In this document: piece after piece, positions 17,938 through 27,758 of the stretch
Layout of the letters: the number at the start of each line of letters is the position of its first letter
How positions within the stretch are numbered: the stretch's first letter is position 1
NCBI RefSeq assembly: GCF_900291015.1
Contig: NZ_OLKL01000044.1
Span: 52,502 to 116,501, forward strand
From: Pseudomonas persica
Lineage (GTDB): Bacteria > Pseudomonadota > Gammaproteobacteria > Pseudomonadales > Pseudomonadaceae
Direction of reading: 5' to 3'
DNA length: 64,000 nt
The notes under the pieces: model-generated
Database searches by the model: none
What the model was told of the DNA's origin: nothing
Seen by the model: the letters and a program-made list of their open reading frames with translations, nothing else
Made by a program: the position numbers and the translations under genes

Positions 17938-18045
17938 TGTGCCGGCCTCTTCGCGGGTAAACCCGCTCCCACAAGGCCAGCGCAAGCTTCGAGTCTTGTG
18001 CAGTACCTGTGGGAGCGGGTTTACCCGCGAAGAGGCCGGTACAGG
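17938..18045. repeat. Inverted pair of P. putida-type REP elements
   Basis: Left copy 17938-17976 and right copy 18006-18045, both near consensus (GCGGGTAAACCCGC and GCGGGTTTACCCGC cores). They sit between the fleQ stop (18059) and the fleS promoter, acting as the downstream boundary of fleQ. Confidence 0.93.
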
Positions 18046-18058
18046 CAGCCTCCAGGCG

Positions 18059-19534
<1,476 letters not shown>

Positions 19535-19641
19535 GCAATAGCAACTTCCCTAGTCATATCGGCGCCCAGCAAAGGGCGTGTTCGACATCATTCCGACTGA
19601 ATGGTCAGTGTTCGGACGTCTGAAATTCGAAAACAGCCACT

Positions 19642-19670
19642 AGTAAAGTCAAAAATCACCAGCCAGTCAA
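19642..19670 (-). promoter_or_regulatory. Candidate sigma70 promoter of fleQ
   Basis: The minus strand shows TTGACT, a 17-nt spacer, then TTTACT. This matches sigma70 -35/-10 elements (5 of 6 and 4 of 6), about 100 bp before the fleQ ATG. FleQ is a class I gene not dependent on RpoN, so a sigma70 promoter is expected. The region 19535-19704 shows no other clear gene or site. Confidence 0.45.
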
Positions 19671-19704
19671 ATTAATGGCGCATGGCTTTTGGCAACGCCT
19701 GTGG

Positions 19705-20001
19705 TCAAGAGAACAGATGGTATACCTTCGCGGCGTTTTTCGCCTGACGGATTTTCGTCATTTCATCGACCAGGGATTGACGCTCGCCACTTGCAACTTC
19801 AATCAGTTGGCGATAAACGACCAACAACTGCTCCAGGCTGGCACTGACATCGGCCTCATTGCCTTTCGCCTCGGTCACCATGTCACCGATGCGCAAGCGG
19901 CATTCCAGGTCCAACTCCCCCACCGCTTCCCAGTTACGGTCAGCCAGCGCCGCCAGCAGCATTTCCCGGGTCTGCTCGATTCGGGCGATTACTTCGCTCA
20001 T
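19705..20001 (-). CDS. fliT: FliT-like flagellar protein
   Basis: Small helical protein (98 aa) starting MSEVIARIEQTREMLLAAL, following fliS by 14 bp. Position and size match FliT-type chaperones (FliD chaperone), but sequence conservation in this family is poor. The ATG at 19999-20001 has a strong GGAGGA site. Upstream in-frame codons overlap fliS and were not used. Confidence 0.75.
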   Translation of the reverse strand: MSEVIARIEQTREMLLAALADRNWEAVGELDLECRLRIGDMVTEAKGNEADVSASLEQLLVVYRQLIEVASGERQSLVDEMTKIRQAKNAAKVYHLFS

Positions 20002-20015
20002 GCCATCCTCCTTTA

Positions 20016-20411
20016 TCAGGAAGCCGACGACTGATCGCCGATTGCGTCCCAACCTTCCTTCACCGTGATCAGCAGGCGCGCGACCTCATCGATGATGTCG
20101 GGGTCCGCTTTGGCGTTGGCCTCGATCAACCGACGACTCATGTAGGTGTACAGGCTGTCCAGGTCGGCCAGGCTATCGCCGTGGTTTTCCAGGTCCAGGC
20201 CTTCGCGCAACCCACCAATGATGTCGATGGCCTTGCCGATGAGGATCCCCCTTTGCGCAACGTCATTGCGCGCAATCGCCCCCTTGGCCTGAGCCATACG
20301 ATCAAGGCCGCCCTGCATGAGCATCTGCACCAGACGGTGCGGGCTGGCTTCGGACGTTTGGGCTACACCATTGACTTTCTGGTACTGCCGAAGGGCCAAC
20401 ATCGGGTTCAT
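20016..20411 (-). CDS. fliS: Flagellin export chaperone FliS
   Basis: FliS binds the flagellin C-terminus to prevent premature polymerisation. The 131-residue helical protein begins MNPMLALRQYQKVN and has the family signature SPHRLVQMLMQGGLDRMAQAK. The frame is open farther upstream into the fliD terminator, but GAGGT just before the ATG at 20409-20411 and the family N-terminus decide the start. Confidence 0.95.
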   Translation of the reverse strand: MNPMLALRQYQKVNGVAQTSEASPHRLVQMLMQGGLDRMAQAKGAIARNDVAQRGILIGKAIDIIGGLREGLDLENHGDSLADLDSLYTYMSRRLIEANAKADPDIIDEVARLLITVKEGWDAIGDQSSAS

Positions 20412-20494
20412 CGATCTACCTCGTTGCAGCGAAAAAAGTTGCTTGTACCTGTGTATCGCCGGGCCGTCAAAAAACTTTAGGCGCACAACAGAAG

Positions 20495-20525
20495 AGCCCG
20501 ACACGCCTTCTGGCGCCGTCGGGCT
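20495..20525. terminator. Hairpin between fliD and fliS
   Basis: AGCCCGAC and GTCGGGCT form an 8-bp GC stem with a 15-nt loop. The plus-strand side is T-rich (TTTATTCTTTA), the minus-strand side less so (CTTCTGTT). It lies just after the fliD stop and probably attenuates read-through into fliS. Confidence 0.6.
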
Positions 20526-20552
20526 TTATTCTTTATCGCTGTGCAGTACCGA

Positions 20553-21953
20553 TCAGGAGTTCTTCGCCTGGGCGTTCAGGGCCTCGAACACGGCCTTGAT
20601 CTGGTTCGCCTGGGCATTGAGCTTGGCCACCGCGGTATCCATCGCGACGAACTTCTTGGTCAGCGACTCGGTCAGCGACTCGGTGCGGCGCTCCAGCGCC
20701 ACTTGTTGATCGGCCAGGTTCTTGGCCACCTTGTCCAGGCTGGCCTTGCGCGTAGCCAGGCTGCCGTCGGTGGAGTTGTAAGGATCAATGGCCTTGTTCA
20801 TGCGCGCGAAGATGCCATTGGTGCCGGTGAACAACTCCTGCACCTCTGCGCCCAGCTTCTTGTCGCTCATGGCCGTGTTGAACTTGGTGGAGTTGAACTC
20901 CAGGGTACCGTCCTTGGTGGTGTTGATACCAAGCTGGCTCAGCGTGGTCAGCTGGTCACCCGCCCCCACTTCAGAGAGCACCTTGCGGATATCGTTGACC
21001 AGCGAGCGCGTGGTCGGGTCGTTGGTCAACGGCCCCAGCACCAGGTTGTCGTCATCATCTCGCGAAGTGGAGGTCAGCGAGGTGATTGCCTTTTGCAGGG
21101 TGTTGTAGGCGTTGACGAACGACTGGACGGACTTCTGCAGCCCCTCGTTGTCTGCCGAGACCGTGATGCTGGCGCTGGTGCCGGGAGCGGAAACACCGGT
21201 CAACTCCAGCGTCATGCCACTGATGGCGCTGTCGATGGTGTTCTTCGCACTAGTGACCTTCAGGCCATCAATGGTCAACTCGGCATCATGAGCCAGTTCC
21301 GTGATGTAGCCGGCACCCGCGCCGGACATCTGGGTGGTGCCATCGATCTGCAGCTCGGGAATACCGCTGAGCGAAATGTCAGAGCCAGCCCCCGTAGTGG
21401 TGGAGGAGAGCACCAACCGCGCCCCACCCTCGGCGTTGACGATGTTGGCCGAGACGCCCTGGGCACTGAGCTCCTGGTTGATCTGGTCGCGCACGCTTTC
21501 CAGGGTGGCGCCGCTGGCGATGTCGATGTTCCAGCTGTTGCCACCCTGGCTCACGGTCAGCTGGCCAGCACTGATGGCCGAGGTCGAACCGCCGGCGAAT
21601 TGCTGACTGGCAACCTTGGAGCTGGTCGCCAGCTTATCGACCACAATGCTGTAGCTACCGGCTACAGCCTTGTTGCTGGAGGTCACCTTGACCACCGCCT
21701 CGTTGGCCGACTTCGCGGCGTAGGCGTTGAACGACGGAGCGTCCGGATCGTTGAGCTTCTTCATGGCGTCCTGGAACGCCGTCAGGGCACTGCGTAGCGA
21801 GCCCACACCGGAAATCATCGCAGCGTTGTTGCTGGTTTGCCGGGTGATCTGCGCCTTTTTCGCTGCAGTGTCAGCACTCACCAACGCCTGGACCATTTCG
21901 GTGATGTTCAGCCCGGTACCCAGGCCGATACTGGAGACAATGGTACTCGCCAT
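20553..21953 (-). CDS. fliD: Flagellar filament cap protein FliD
   Basis: FliD is the capping protein that folds flagellin at the filament tip and mediates adhesion. The 466-residue product has the conserved N-terminal segment (MASTIVSSIGLGTGLNITEM) and a C-terminal coiled coil. A 12-bp tandem duplication near 20671-20694 encodes a repeated TESL unit near the C-terminus. The 79 bp upstream show no convincing sigma54 or sigma28 site, so transcription may come from flaG or fliC. Confidence 0.96.
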   Translation of the reverse strand: MASTIVSSIGLGTGLNITEMVQALVSADTAAKKAQITRQTSNNAAMISGVGSLRSALTAFQDAMKKLNDPDAPSFNAYAAKSANEAVVKVTSSNKAVAGSYSIVVDKLATSSKVASQQFAGGSTSAISAGQLTVSQGGNSWNIDIASGATLESVRDQINQELSAQGVSANIVNAEGGARLVLSSTTTGAGSDISLSGIPELQIDGTTQMSGAGAGYITELAHDAELTIDGLKVTSAKNTIDSAISGMTLELTGVSAPGTSASITVSADNEGLQKSVQSFVNAYNTLQKAITSLTSTSRDDDDNLVLGPLTNDPTTRSLVNDIRKVLSEVGAGDQLTTLSQLGINTTKDGTLEFNSTKFNTAMSDKKLGAEVQELFTGTNGIFARMNKAIDPYNSTDGSLATRKASLDKVAKNLADQQVALERRTESLTESLTKKFVAMDTAVAKLNAQANQIKAVFEALNAQAKNS

Positions 21954-22032
21954 GACAGTTATCCCTCTCTTGAAACGTCAGCCCCGCTCCTGCAAGGACC
22001 GACATGGAACGCCCTGAAGCATTCGCCGCCAA

Positions 22033-22407
22033 TCAGGCCTTGGCGTCGAACAAAAGACTGTTTACATCGCTCAGGCTGTGAGCAATCCGCAACGCCTCTT
22101 CCGAGGGCAGCTGGCGAATCAGCTCTCCAGTCTCGCTGGCGATGACCTTGACCACGATCTTGCCGGATTCTTCGTCCGTGGAGAACTCCAGGTTGCGACG
22201 GGTCGAACTGAGAAACTTCTCGATTTCCGAAACGGCCTTTTTCACCTTTTCGGCATCATGTGTACCTTCCGCAGCGGTAACCGCCTTGGGTTCCAGCGCA
22301 TCGCTGCCACGCGGCACCTCGGCCGAGCGGGCGACCGGCTTGTCGACGACCGGGTCGGCCAGACGAGAAGTCGGGTAGGACAAGTTAAGCTTGACGCTCA
22401 TGTCCAT
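22033..22407 (-). CDS. flaG: Flagellar protein FlaG
   Basis: FlaG (124 aa) influences filament length. It has a variable N-terminus and the conserved C-terminal domain (LEFSTDEESGKIVVKVI ... GELIRQLPSEEALRIAHSL). GAGGTGG precedes the ATG at 22405-22407. A second ATG two codons later is possible. It lies behind the fliC terminator and ahead of fliD, as in other pseudomonads. Confidence 0.93.
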   Translation of the reverse strand: MDMSVKLNLSYPTSRLADPVVDKPVARSAEVPRGSDALEPKAVTAAEGTHDAEKVKKAVSEIEKFLSSTRRNLEFSTDEESGKIVVKVIASETGELIRQLPSEEALRIAHSLSDVNSLLFDAKA

Positions 22408-22425
22408 GATTTGCCACCTCGCAAT

Positions 22426-22465
22426 GAAAAAGCGGGGGAAGCGCCTGAATGCGCACTCCCCCGCT
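22426..22465 (-). terminator. Rho-independent terminator of fliC
   Basis: On the minus strand AGCGGGGGAGTGCGC and GCGCTTCCCCCGCT form a long GC-rich stem followed by TTTTTC, 16 bp after the fliC stop. It suits a highly expressed monocistronic flagellin gene. Confidence 0.88.
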
Positions 22466-22480
22466 GGTCACCATCAGCGA

Positions 22481-23332
22481 TTACTGAAGCAGCTTCAGTA
22501 CGGCGGATGGCAGCTGGTTGGCCTGGGCCAGAACCGAAGTCGAAGCTTGCTGCAGAGTCTGCTGCTTGGTCAACTGGGCAGTTTCAGCAGCGAAGTCGGT
22601 GTCCTGTACACGGCCACGGGCAGCTTCGGCGTTCTCGTTGATGTTCTGCAGGTTGTTGACGGTGCTGGTCAGACGGTTCTGCGAAGCACCCAGGTCAGCA
22701 CGGGTGGTGTTGATGGTTTGCAGAGCGGCGTCGATGGCGTCCAGAGCAGCGTTCATGCTGGCTTCGGCTTCGGCGCTGGTCGAACCGGTGATCGCGATGG
22801 AAGCCGAGTCAACGCTCAGGGTCTGGGCATCGAAACCGCTGTCCAGGCTGATGCTGATCTGGTTGTTGGCACCGGAGTTGGAGCCGACCTGGAAGGTCAG
22901 GACACCAGCGGTACCGTCCAGCAGGTTCTTGCCGTTCAGCTGGGTCGACTTGGCGATACGGCTCAGCTCGTCGGACATTTGTGCGAACTCTTTGTTCAGA
23001 GCTGCACGGTCTTGGGTGCTGTTGGTGTCGTTTCGCGACTGGACTGCCAGTTCACGCATACGCTGCAGGATGTTGGTCTGCTCTTGCATCGCGCCTTCAG
23101 CGGTCTGGGCGATGGAGATACCGTCGTTGGCGTTTTTGATAGCCATGGTCTGGCCACGGATCTGCGAGGTCATGCGGGTAGCGATCTGCAGGCCGGCGGC
23201 GTCGTCTTTGGCGCTGTTGATTTTCAGGCCGGAGGACAGACGGGTCATCGAGGTGCTCAGTGCATCGGAAGCACGGTTCAGGTTTTTCTGAACGCCCAGA
23301 GAGGTGGTGTTGGTGTTGACGGTCAAAGCCAT
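22481..23332 (-). CDS. fliC: Flagellin FliC (short type)
   Basis: Structural subunit of the filament. The protein is 283 aa: N-terminal D0/D1 (MALTVNTNTTSLGVQKNLNR), a short middle part, and C-terminal D0 (LANQLPSAVLKLLQ). With only about 90 residues between the conserved ends it lacks the large D2/D3 domains of long flagellins. The start is set by GAGGAA before the ATG at 23330-23332 and by the MALTVNTN family N-terminus. Ser/Thr-rich central residues are candidates for O-glycosylation by the neighbouring island. Confidence 0.97.
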   Translation of the reverse strand: MALTVNTNTTSLGVQKNLNRASDALSTSMTRLSSGLKINSAKDDAAGLQIATRMTSQIRGQTMAIKNANDGISIAQTAEGAMQEQTNILQRMRELAVQSRNDTNSTQDRAALNKEFAQMSDELSRIAKSTQLNGKNLLDGTAGVLTFQVGSNSGANNQISISLDSGFDAQTLSVDSASIAITGSTSAEAEASMNAALDAIDAALQTINTTRADLGASQNRLTSTVNNLQNINENAEAARGRVQDTDFAAETAQLTKQQTLQQASTSVLAQANQLPSAVLKLLQ

Positions 23333-23414
23333 GACGAATTCCTCGTTGGATTGGGTACTACGGCTTCCGGCCTTGGCAATTCGCCGGGTGTGGCACAGAG
23401 AACCTTCGTAATAG

Positions 23415-23441
23415 TTATCTTCGTCAGGGCGGCTTTCTTTA
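23415..23441 (-). promoter_or_regulatory. Sigma28 (FliA) promoter of fliC
   Basis: The minus strand reads TAAAGAAA, 11 nt, GAAGATAA, close to the Pseudomonas FliA consensus TAAAGTTT-N11-GCCGATAA with the exact spacing. The predicted leader is about 75 nt. The upstream small inverted repeat GCTGGCA/TGCCAGC (23462-23478) has no assigned role. Confidence 0.8.
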
Positions 23442-23533
23442 GCGATTTTTCGAAAAAATTTGCTGGCATCCTGCCAGCTCAATGAAATCAAGGAATTGAC
23501 GCCAGATTACAGGCGTGAAGTGTGCAACTCGGA

Positions 23534-23560
23534 TAAAAAAAACGCCGCCTGGAAGCGGCG
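23534..23560 (-). terminator. Rho-independent terminator of the KAS III-like gene
   Basis: On the minus strand CGCCGC-TTCCAG-GCGGCG is followed by TTTTTTTT, 24 bp downstream of the stop at 23584. It separates the glycosylation-linked gene from the fliC promoter. Confidence 0.9.
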
Positions 23561-23583
23561 GCGCCTGGATCAGCGACAAGCAG

Positions 23584-24519
23584 TCAATCACGCCGCTCGA
23601 TGATCGCCGACCCCCAGGACAGGCCCACACCGAAACCACTCAAGGCCACCCGTTTGTGCTGAGAGCCGATCACGTGCTTTTCAAGCAGCAGCGGAATACT
23701 CGACGAAACGGTATTGCCGGTCTCGACCATATCCTTGACGAACTTCTGCTTATGCTCGCCTTCGACGAAGCGCGCCGAGACAGCATCGACGATCGCCGCG
23801 CTGCCCTGATGCAGACAGTACAGATCGATGTCGCCAGCCTCCAGAGCACTGGCTTCCAGCAGCTGCTGCAAATGCGCCGGCACTTTCACCAGCGCGAAAT
23901 TGTAGACCTGGCGGCCGTTCATGAAGAACTTGCCATCGGTGGTCCGCAGGTGCTCGGCACCGCCACCGTCACTGCCGAAGAGCGACTTGCCCAACTGCCA
24001 GGCAGCGCCTTCGCCCATCCAGGTGGCCGTGGCGGCATCGCCGAACAGCATGGTGGTATTGCGGTCTTCGGGATCGACGATCTTCGAATAGGGATCGGCG
24101 GTAATCAGCAGGCCACTTTTCAGCCCGGCGGCTTCCATGAAGCCTTTCATCGCGTACAGGCCATAGACGTAGCCGGAGCAGCCCAGCGAGATGTCGAAGG
24201 CAGCCACGGCGGTCGACAGGCCAAGCTTGTGCTGGACGATCGCTGCGGTGTGCGGCAGGCCTTCGGCATCGCCGTTCTGGGTGACCACGATCACCGCGTC
24301 GATGGCTGCCGGGTCGAGCGACGGATTGGCAGCGAACAGGTTCTTCGCAGCCTCTACGCAGAGGTCGGAGGTTTCCTGGGCGGTTTCCTTGCGCGGCAAG
24401 AAGGTCGAGCCGATCTTGCCGAAGATGAAATCCTGGTCCTTGCCGAATTTCGCGCCCTGCGCGTAGTTGTCCACGCCTTCAGTGGGCACGTAACTGGCGA
24501 TGCTTTTAATGCCAATCAT
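23584..24519 (-). CDS. Beta-ketoacyl-ACP synthase III-like protein
   Basis: A 311-residue thiolase-fold enzyme starting MIGIKSIASYVPTEGVDNY. The KAS III catalytic triad is visible: Cys in ISLGCSGYVYGL (about 114), His in LHQGSAAIV (about 235, HQG rather than the HQA of true FabH) and Asn in TGNTVSSSIP (about 268). This location, between flagellin and flgL, is the usual place of a fabH-like gene in P. putida. A housekeeping FabH role is unlikely. Making or transferring an acyl group for the flagellin glycan is my inference. GGGAAG precedes the chosen ATG. Confidence 0.85.
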   Translation of the reverse strand: MIGIKSIASYVPTEGVDNYAQGAKFGKDQDFIFGKIGSTFLPRKETAQETSDLCVEAAKNLFAANPSLDPAAIDAVIVVTQNGDAEGLPHTAAIVQHKLGLSTAVAAFDISLGCSGYVYGLYAMKGFMEAAGLKSGLLITADPYSKIVDPEDRNTTMLFGDAATATWMGEGAAWQLGKSLFGSDGGGAEHLRTTDGKFFMNGRQVYNFALVKVPAHLQQLLEASALEAGDIDLYCLHQGSAAIVDAVSARFVEGEHKQKFVKDMVETGNTVSSSIPLLLEKHVIGSQHKRVALSGFGVGLSWGSAIIERRD

Positions 24520-24827
24520 ATGGCTTCCCAATTCAGTAACAGCGAAATACCCGCCAAGGCCAAACGGCAAAACGCCAGGCGATACGGGTGGCTCCCGATC
24601 CCTGACGGCTTGTCCGGGGGCAACGCGGCGGTTCCCGGTTTCGACAATATACAGTGAAGATGCGCGTTCTGACTCTTAAGTCACGCTCTTTTTGTCGAAT
24701 CGACAAACTGGGTAAGCTGGGGCCGCTTTGCAGCCCTAAGCGGGCGCGCCCGCTCCCACAGATTTGCTGCCGGGATCAGAAAACGCGCGATCCCGGCGGG
24801 AGCGAGTGCTGCGACGCAGCCTTGCCT
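24520..24827. other. Intergenic region with palindromes
   Basis: This 308-bp gap between the KAS III-like gene and the 965-aa glycosyltransferase gene holds no convincing open frame. It contains a perfect 8-bp inverted repeat TTTGTCGA-A-TCGACAAA (24691-24707), an imperfect TGACT/AGTCA repeat (24670-24683), and GC-rich palindromes (GCGGGCGCGCCCGC at 24740-24753 next to GCTCCCACAG, a REP relic; GATCCCGG pairs near 24771-24800) that may end transcription of the glycosyltransferase gene. Promoter elements for the KAS III-like gene were not clear. Confidence 0.6.
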
Positions 24828-27725
24828 TCAAGCGATCAGAGCCTGCCACTCGACCCGGCTTTGCGGGTCCAGGGTGAACAGCGCCGCGCCACGGCTGTGC
24901 CCGGCGTTGTAGAACGGGTCCTGCACCTGCGGTGCACAGGGCAGTGCGTCCAACCGGCCATGGCGCACCACCTGGGCCTGGGGCGTCCAGACCACCATCA
25001 AGCCGACCCCGGATACACTCAGGCAGGCAGCCACCTGGGCAGCGCGAATGCTCGCTGACTGCTCATCCAGCCCGCCCAGTGCCCGCAGCACTTCGGCCCG
25101 CACCATCAGGCAACCAGACACGGCCGATACGTTGTGCTCCACCTGCAAACGCTGCAGGTAGCCCGGTGCATCCTTGGCCACCCCTTGGAAAGCCGGGCGA
25201 ATACCCGCCTCGCCCGCCAGCACCAGCCCGGCCTCGGCCACCCTGCCGTCGCTGCCAAGCAGCTTGCCGCCAACCACCCCGACCTCCGGGCGCTGGGCCT
25301 GGTTGAGCAGACCTTCCAGCCAGTTGGCATTCAACACCTCAGCTGCACTATCGAGCATCACCAGATACTCGCCCTGCGCCTCGCGGCTGGCCAGGTTGAG
25401 CATGGCGACCGGCGCCATGGCCTGCTCGCTGCGGATAACCCGCACACGGCTGCCAGCGGCCACCAGGCTGGCCAGCCATTCGCGCAACTGCGGCGACTGG
25501 CTGGCGTTGTCGGCGATGACGATCTCGTGGTTCTGGTAACGCGTGCGCTGCAGCACGCTGACCAGACACGCCTGCAAATCTTCGGCATTGTCCTGGCAGT
25601 GCAGGAGAATCGAAACCGACGGTCGCTCGGCATGCCGATAGTCGATCTGGTGAGTGCCCGGGTGCACCGAACCCACCACGGCAGCATAGCCACGCTGAGC
25701 CAAGCGACGGGTCAGCACCGCCCGCTCCTGGTCCTGGCTGTCGAGCGCTGGCGCGTCACAGATCAACAGCGGCTCGGCAAGGTGGGCCAAGCCGGCCAGG
25801 CCTTCATCACCGATCATGCGTAGCAGCAGGTCGAATTCCAGCGCCAGCGGGTACTGACTGTCGAAGCCACCTGCCGCCAGCAGCAGATCACGGCGCAGCA
25901 ACCAGTGACGCGCCATCACCCCCGGCACGCTCTGCAGCAGGTCGAGACTGGTGCCAGGCCGCAGTACTTCACGCAGACGACCATCAGCCTGCACCTGCAC
26001 CTCATCCATGGCTACCGCGCGAATGCCTTCGGTACCCAGCAGTTCGAGGCTGGCCCGTAGCAAGCCGCTGGCGGTGAAACGATCGCCCGCTTCGGCCAGC
26101 ACCACCCAGTCGGTATCCAGCTGGGCGACCGCCTGGTTGATCTGGCGAACGTAATCTTTCGTGTCGGCCTTGACGAAGTGCACGGTCTGCCCGGCATTGG
26201 TCGCCATTGGCAGGTCGCCACCGGTCAGTACCACCACCTTGAAGCGGCGGCACGGTCCGGCCATCAGGCTGTCGAAGGTGGCCTGCAGCTTGTCCATCTG
26301 CGCGCCCAGGTCGAGCAGCACGATACCGAAGCTTGGACCACCGTCGGCTGCAGCCAGACGCTGCCGGGCCAGGCTTGACTGCTCGGCGTCAGGCTTGCGC
26401 GCTTCCAGCCAGTTCAACAACTGGCCGGAAGGCAACGATGCGAGCAGCGCCTGGCTGTCATAGCTCGGCAACGCCTCGAGCCGGGCCAGCCAAGGCCGCA
26501 GCGGTGCGGCCTCGGCCTCGTCGCCGGCCGCTTCCAGCGAGGCCAACAGGCGCTCCACCACCACCCGGTTGAAAGGGCTCAGGGCCAGTGCCTGCCACAG
26601 CCGCGCGCGGATGGTGCGCTCGTTGTCATTGGCATTGACTTGCATCAGCGTCTGCTGACGCACCAGGATAGCTTCGAGCTCACGCAGCTGGAGGCGCCCG
26701 CAAGGCATGGCATGAATCAGGAATTCCAGTTGCGCCAGCAGGTCGAACATCGGCTGGTTGTAGAACGGCATTTCGACGAACTGCTGCTTGCCGAAGATGC
26801 GCAATGGCTCGGGGGTTGGCACGTTCCAGCGCGAGGTGACAATCATGCAGCCATGCAAGGCACGACCGCTGAGCAAGCCCTCGGCCATGGCCTGGAAGCC
26901 TTCCAGCGCCACCTGTTGCACCTGCTCGGCTCCCAGGCAGCTGAGGGCCGTCGGGATCGACGCGAGGAACGCGGCGAAGCGCTCACGCTCCTGGCAACTG
27001 CGCTCGTCGCGGTTGGCCAACACGGTGAGCACGTTGGTGTTGTGGTCCGAGCCGCCCAGGTTGGCTTCACGCACTGCGTACGGAATCGGCAGGATACGCG
27101 CCTTGGCATTGGCCAACAGGTAGAAGGTGTGGCCAATCTCCTGCCACTCGAAGCTGGTGCCCGCCGGCAGCAGCGCGTACCACTGCAGCAGCAGGTCGGT
27201 GCGGGTAACCGCATAGAATGGCGGCAGGAACTGGCCCATGAACTCGACCAGACGTTGGGCCGGGTCGTCGCTGCAATAGTCTTCCTGCACGCGTTTGTCA
27301 CGCCGGTAGAAGTGCACCTCGGTACCGTGCCCCACGTACATCATGCCGTAGCCATGGCACACGCCGTAGTCCGGGTGCTCCTCAAGGAACTGCACCGACC
27401 GGGCCATGCCATCGAACAGCAGGAAGTCGTCATCTGCGGCAAAGGTCATGAACGGCGTGCGGACTTCGTTCACACCATAGGCGAGTTTTTCCTGCAGCCC
27501 TTTGTAGGTGTACTGCGGCAGGTGGCGGTAATCCACCTGCGGGTAGTCCGCCTGCAGGGTGGCATCGGCCTGGCTGGATGAATCCAGCACGAGGATGCTT
27601 GCCGGAAAATCGCGATAGTAGTGCAAGGCCCGGCGCAGGAACGCCGGACGATTATGGGTGATCAACACCACGGTGAAACGCTCGCGCAGCGAGCGGTCGA
27701 TGAGCGGGGTATCCTGAAGTTGCAT
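24828..27725 (-). CDS. Large multidomain glycosyltransferase (flagellin glycosylation)
   Basis: The 965-residue protein has three parts. Residues 1-330 are a GT2-like domain (FTVVLITHNRPAFLRRALHY; acidic FAADDDFLLFDG near residue 95) of the TIGR00180 type. A second degenerate GT-A domain starts near 463 (FGIVLLDLG). A third starts near 700 (PSVSILLHCQDN), where the usual acidic metal motif reads LVMLDSAAEV. The third domain resembles one in the 1190-aa enzyme upstream. It probably transfers sugar to flagellin or extends the glycan. AGGAA precedes the ATG. No signal peptide or membrane helix is seen, so it is cytoplasmic. Confidence 0.8.
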   Translation of the reverse strand: MQLQDTPLIDRSLRERFTVVLITHNRPAFLRRALHYYRDFPASILVLDSSSQADATLQADYPQVDYRHLPQYTYKGLQEKLAYGVNEVRTPFMTFAADDDFLLFDGMARSVQFLEEHPDYGVCHGYGMMYVGHGTEVHFYRRDKRVQEDYCSDDPAQRLVEFMGQFLPPFYAVTRTDLLLQWYALLPAGTSFEWQEIGHTFYLLANAKARILPIPYAVREANLGGSDHNTNVLTVLANRDERSCQERERFAAFLASIPTALSCLGAEQVQQVALEGFQAMAEGLLSGRALHGCMIVTSRWNVPTPEPLRIFGKQQFVEMPFYNQPMFDLLAQLEFLIHAMPCGRLQLRELEAILVRQQTLMQVNANDNERTIRARLWQALALSPFNRVVVERLLASLEAAGDEAEAAPLRPWLARLEALPSYDSQALLASLPSGQLLNWLEARKPDAEQSSLARQRLAAADGGPSFGIVLLDLGAQMDKLQATFDSLMAGPCRRFKVVVLTGGDLPMATNAGQTVHFVKADTKDYVRQINQAVAQLDTDWVVLAEAGDRFTASGLLRASLELLGTEGIRAVAMDEVQVQADGRLREVLRPGTSLDLLQSVPGVMARHWLLRRDLLLAAGGFDSQYPLALEFDLLLRMIGDEGLAGLAHLAEPLLICDAPALDSQDQERAVLTRRLAQRGYAAVVGSVHPGTHQIDYRHAERPSVSILLHCQDNAEDLQACLVSVLQRTRYQNHEIVIADNASQSPQLREWLASLVAAGSRVRVIRSEQAMAPVAMLNLASREAQGEYLVMLDSAAEVLNANWLEGLLNQAQRPEVGVVGGKLLGSDGRVAEAGLVLAGEAGIRPAFQGVAKDAPGYLQRLQVEHNVSAVSGCLMVRAEVLRALGGLDEQSASIRAAQVAACLSVSGVGLMVVWTPQAQVVRHGRLDALPCAPQVQDPFYNAGHSRGAALFTLDPQSRVEWQALIA

Positions 27726-27758
27726 GAAGACGTTCCTGCTGGTGACCTGGGGTGAGAA

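Noticed and set aside
21954..22032. Sigma54 promoter upstream of fliD
   Set aside because: Candidate GG/GC pairs do not have the required 10-nt spacing in this gap.
23462..23478. GCTGGCA/TGCCAGC repeat as a terminator
   Set aside because: No T-run on either usable side beyond a mixed A/T stretch, and the real terminator of the upstream gene is at 23534-23560.
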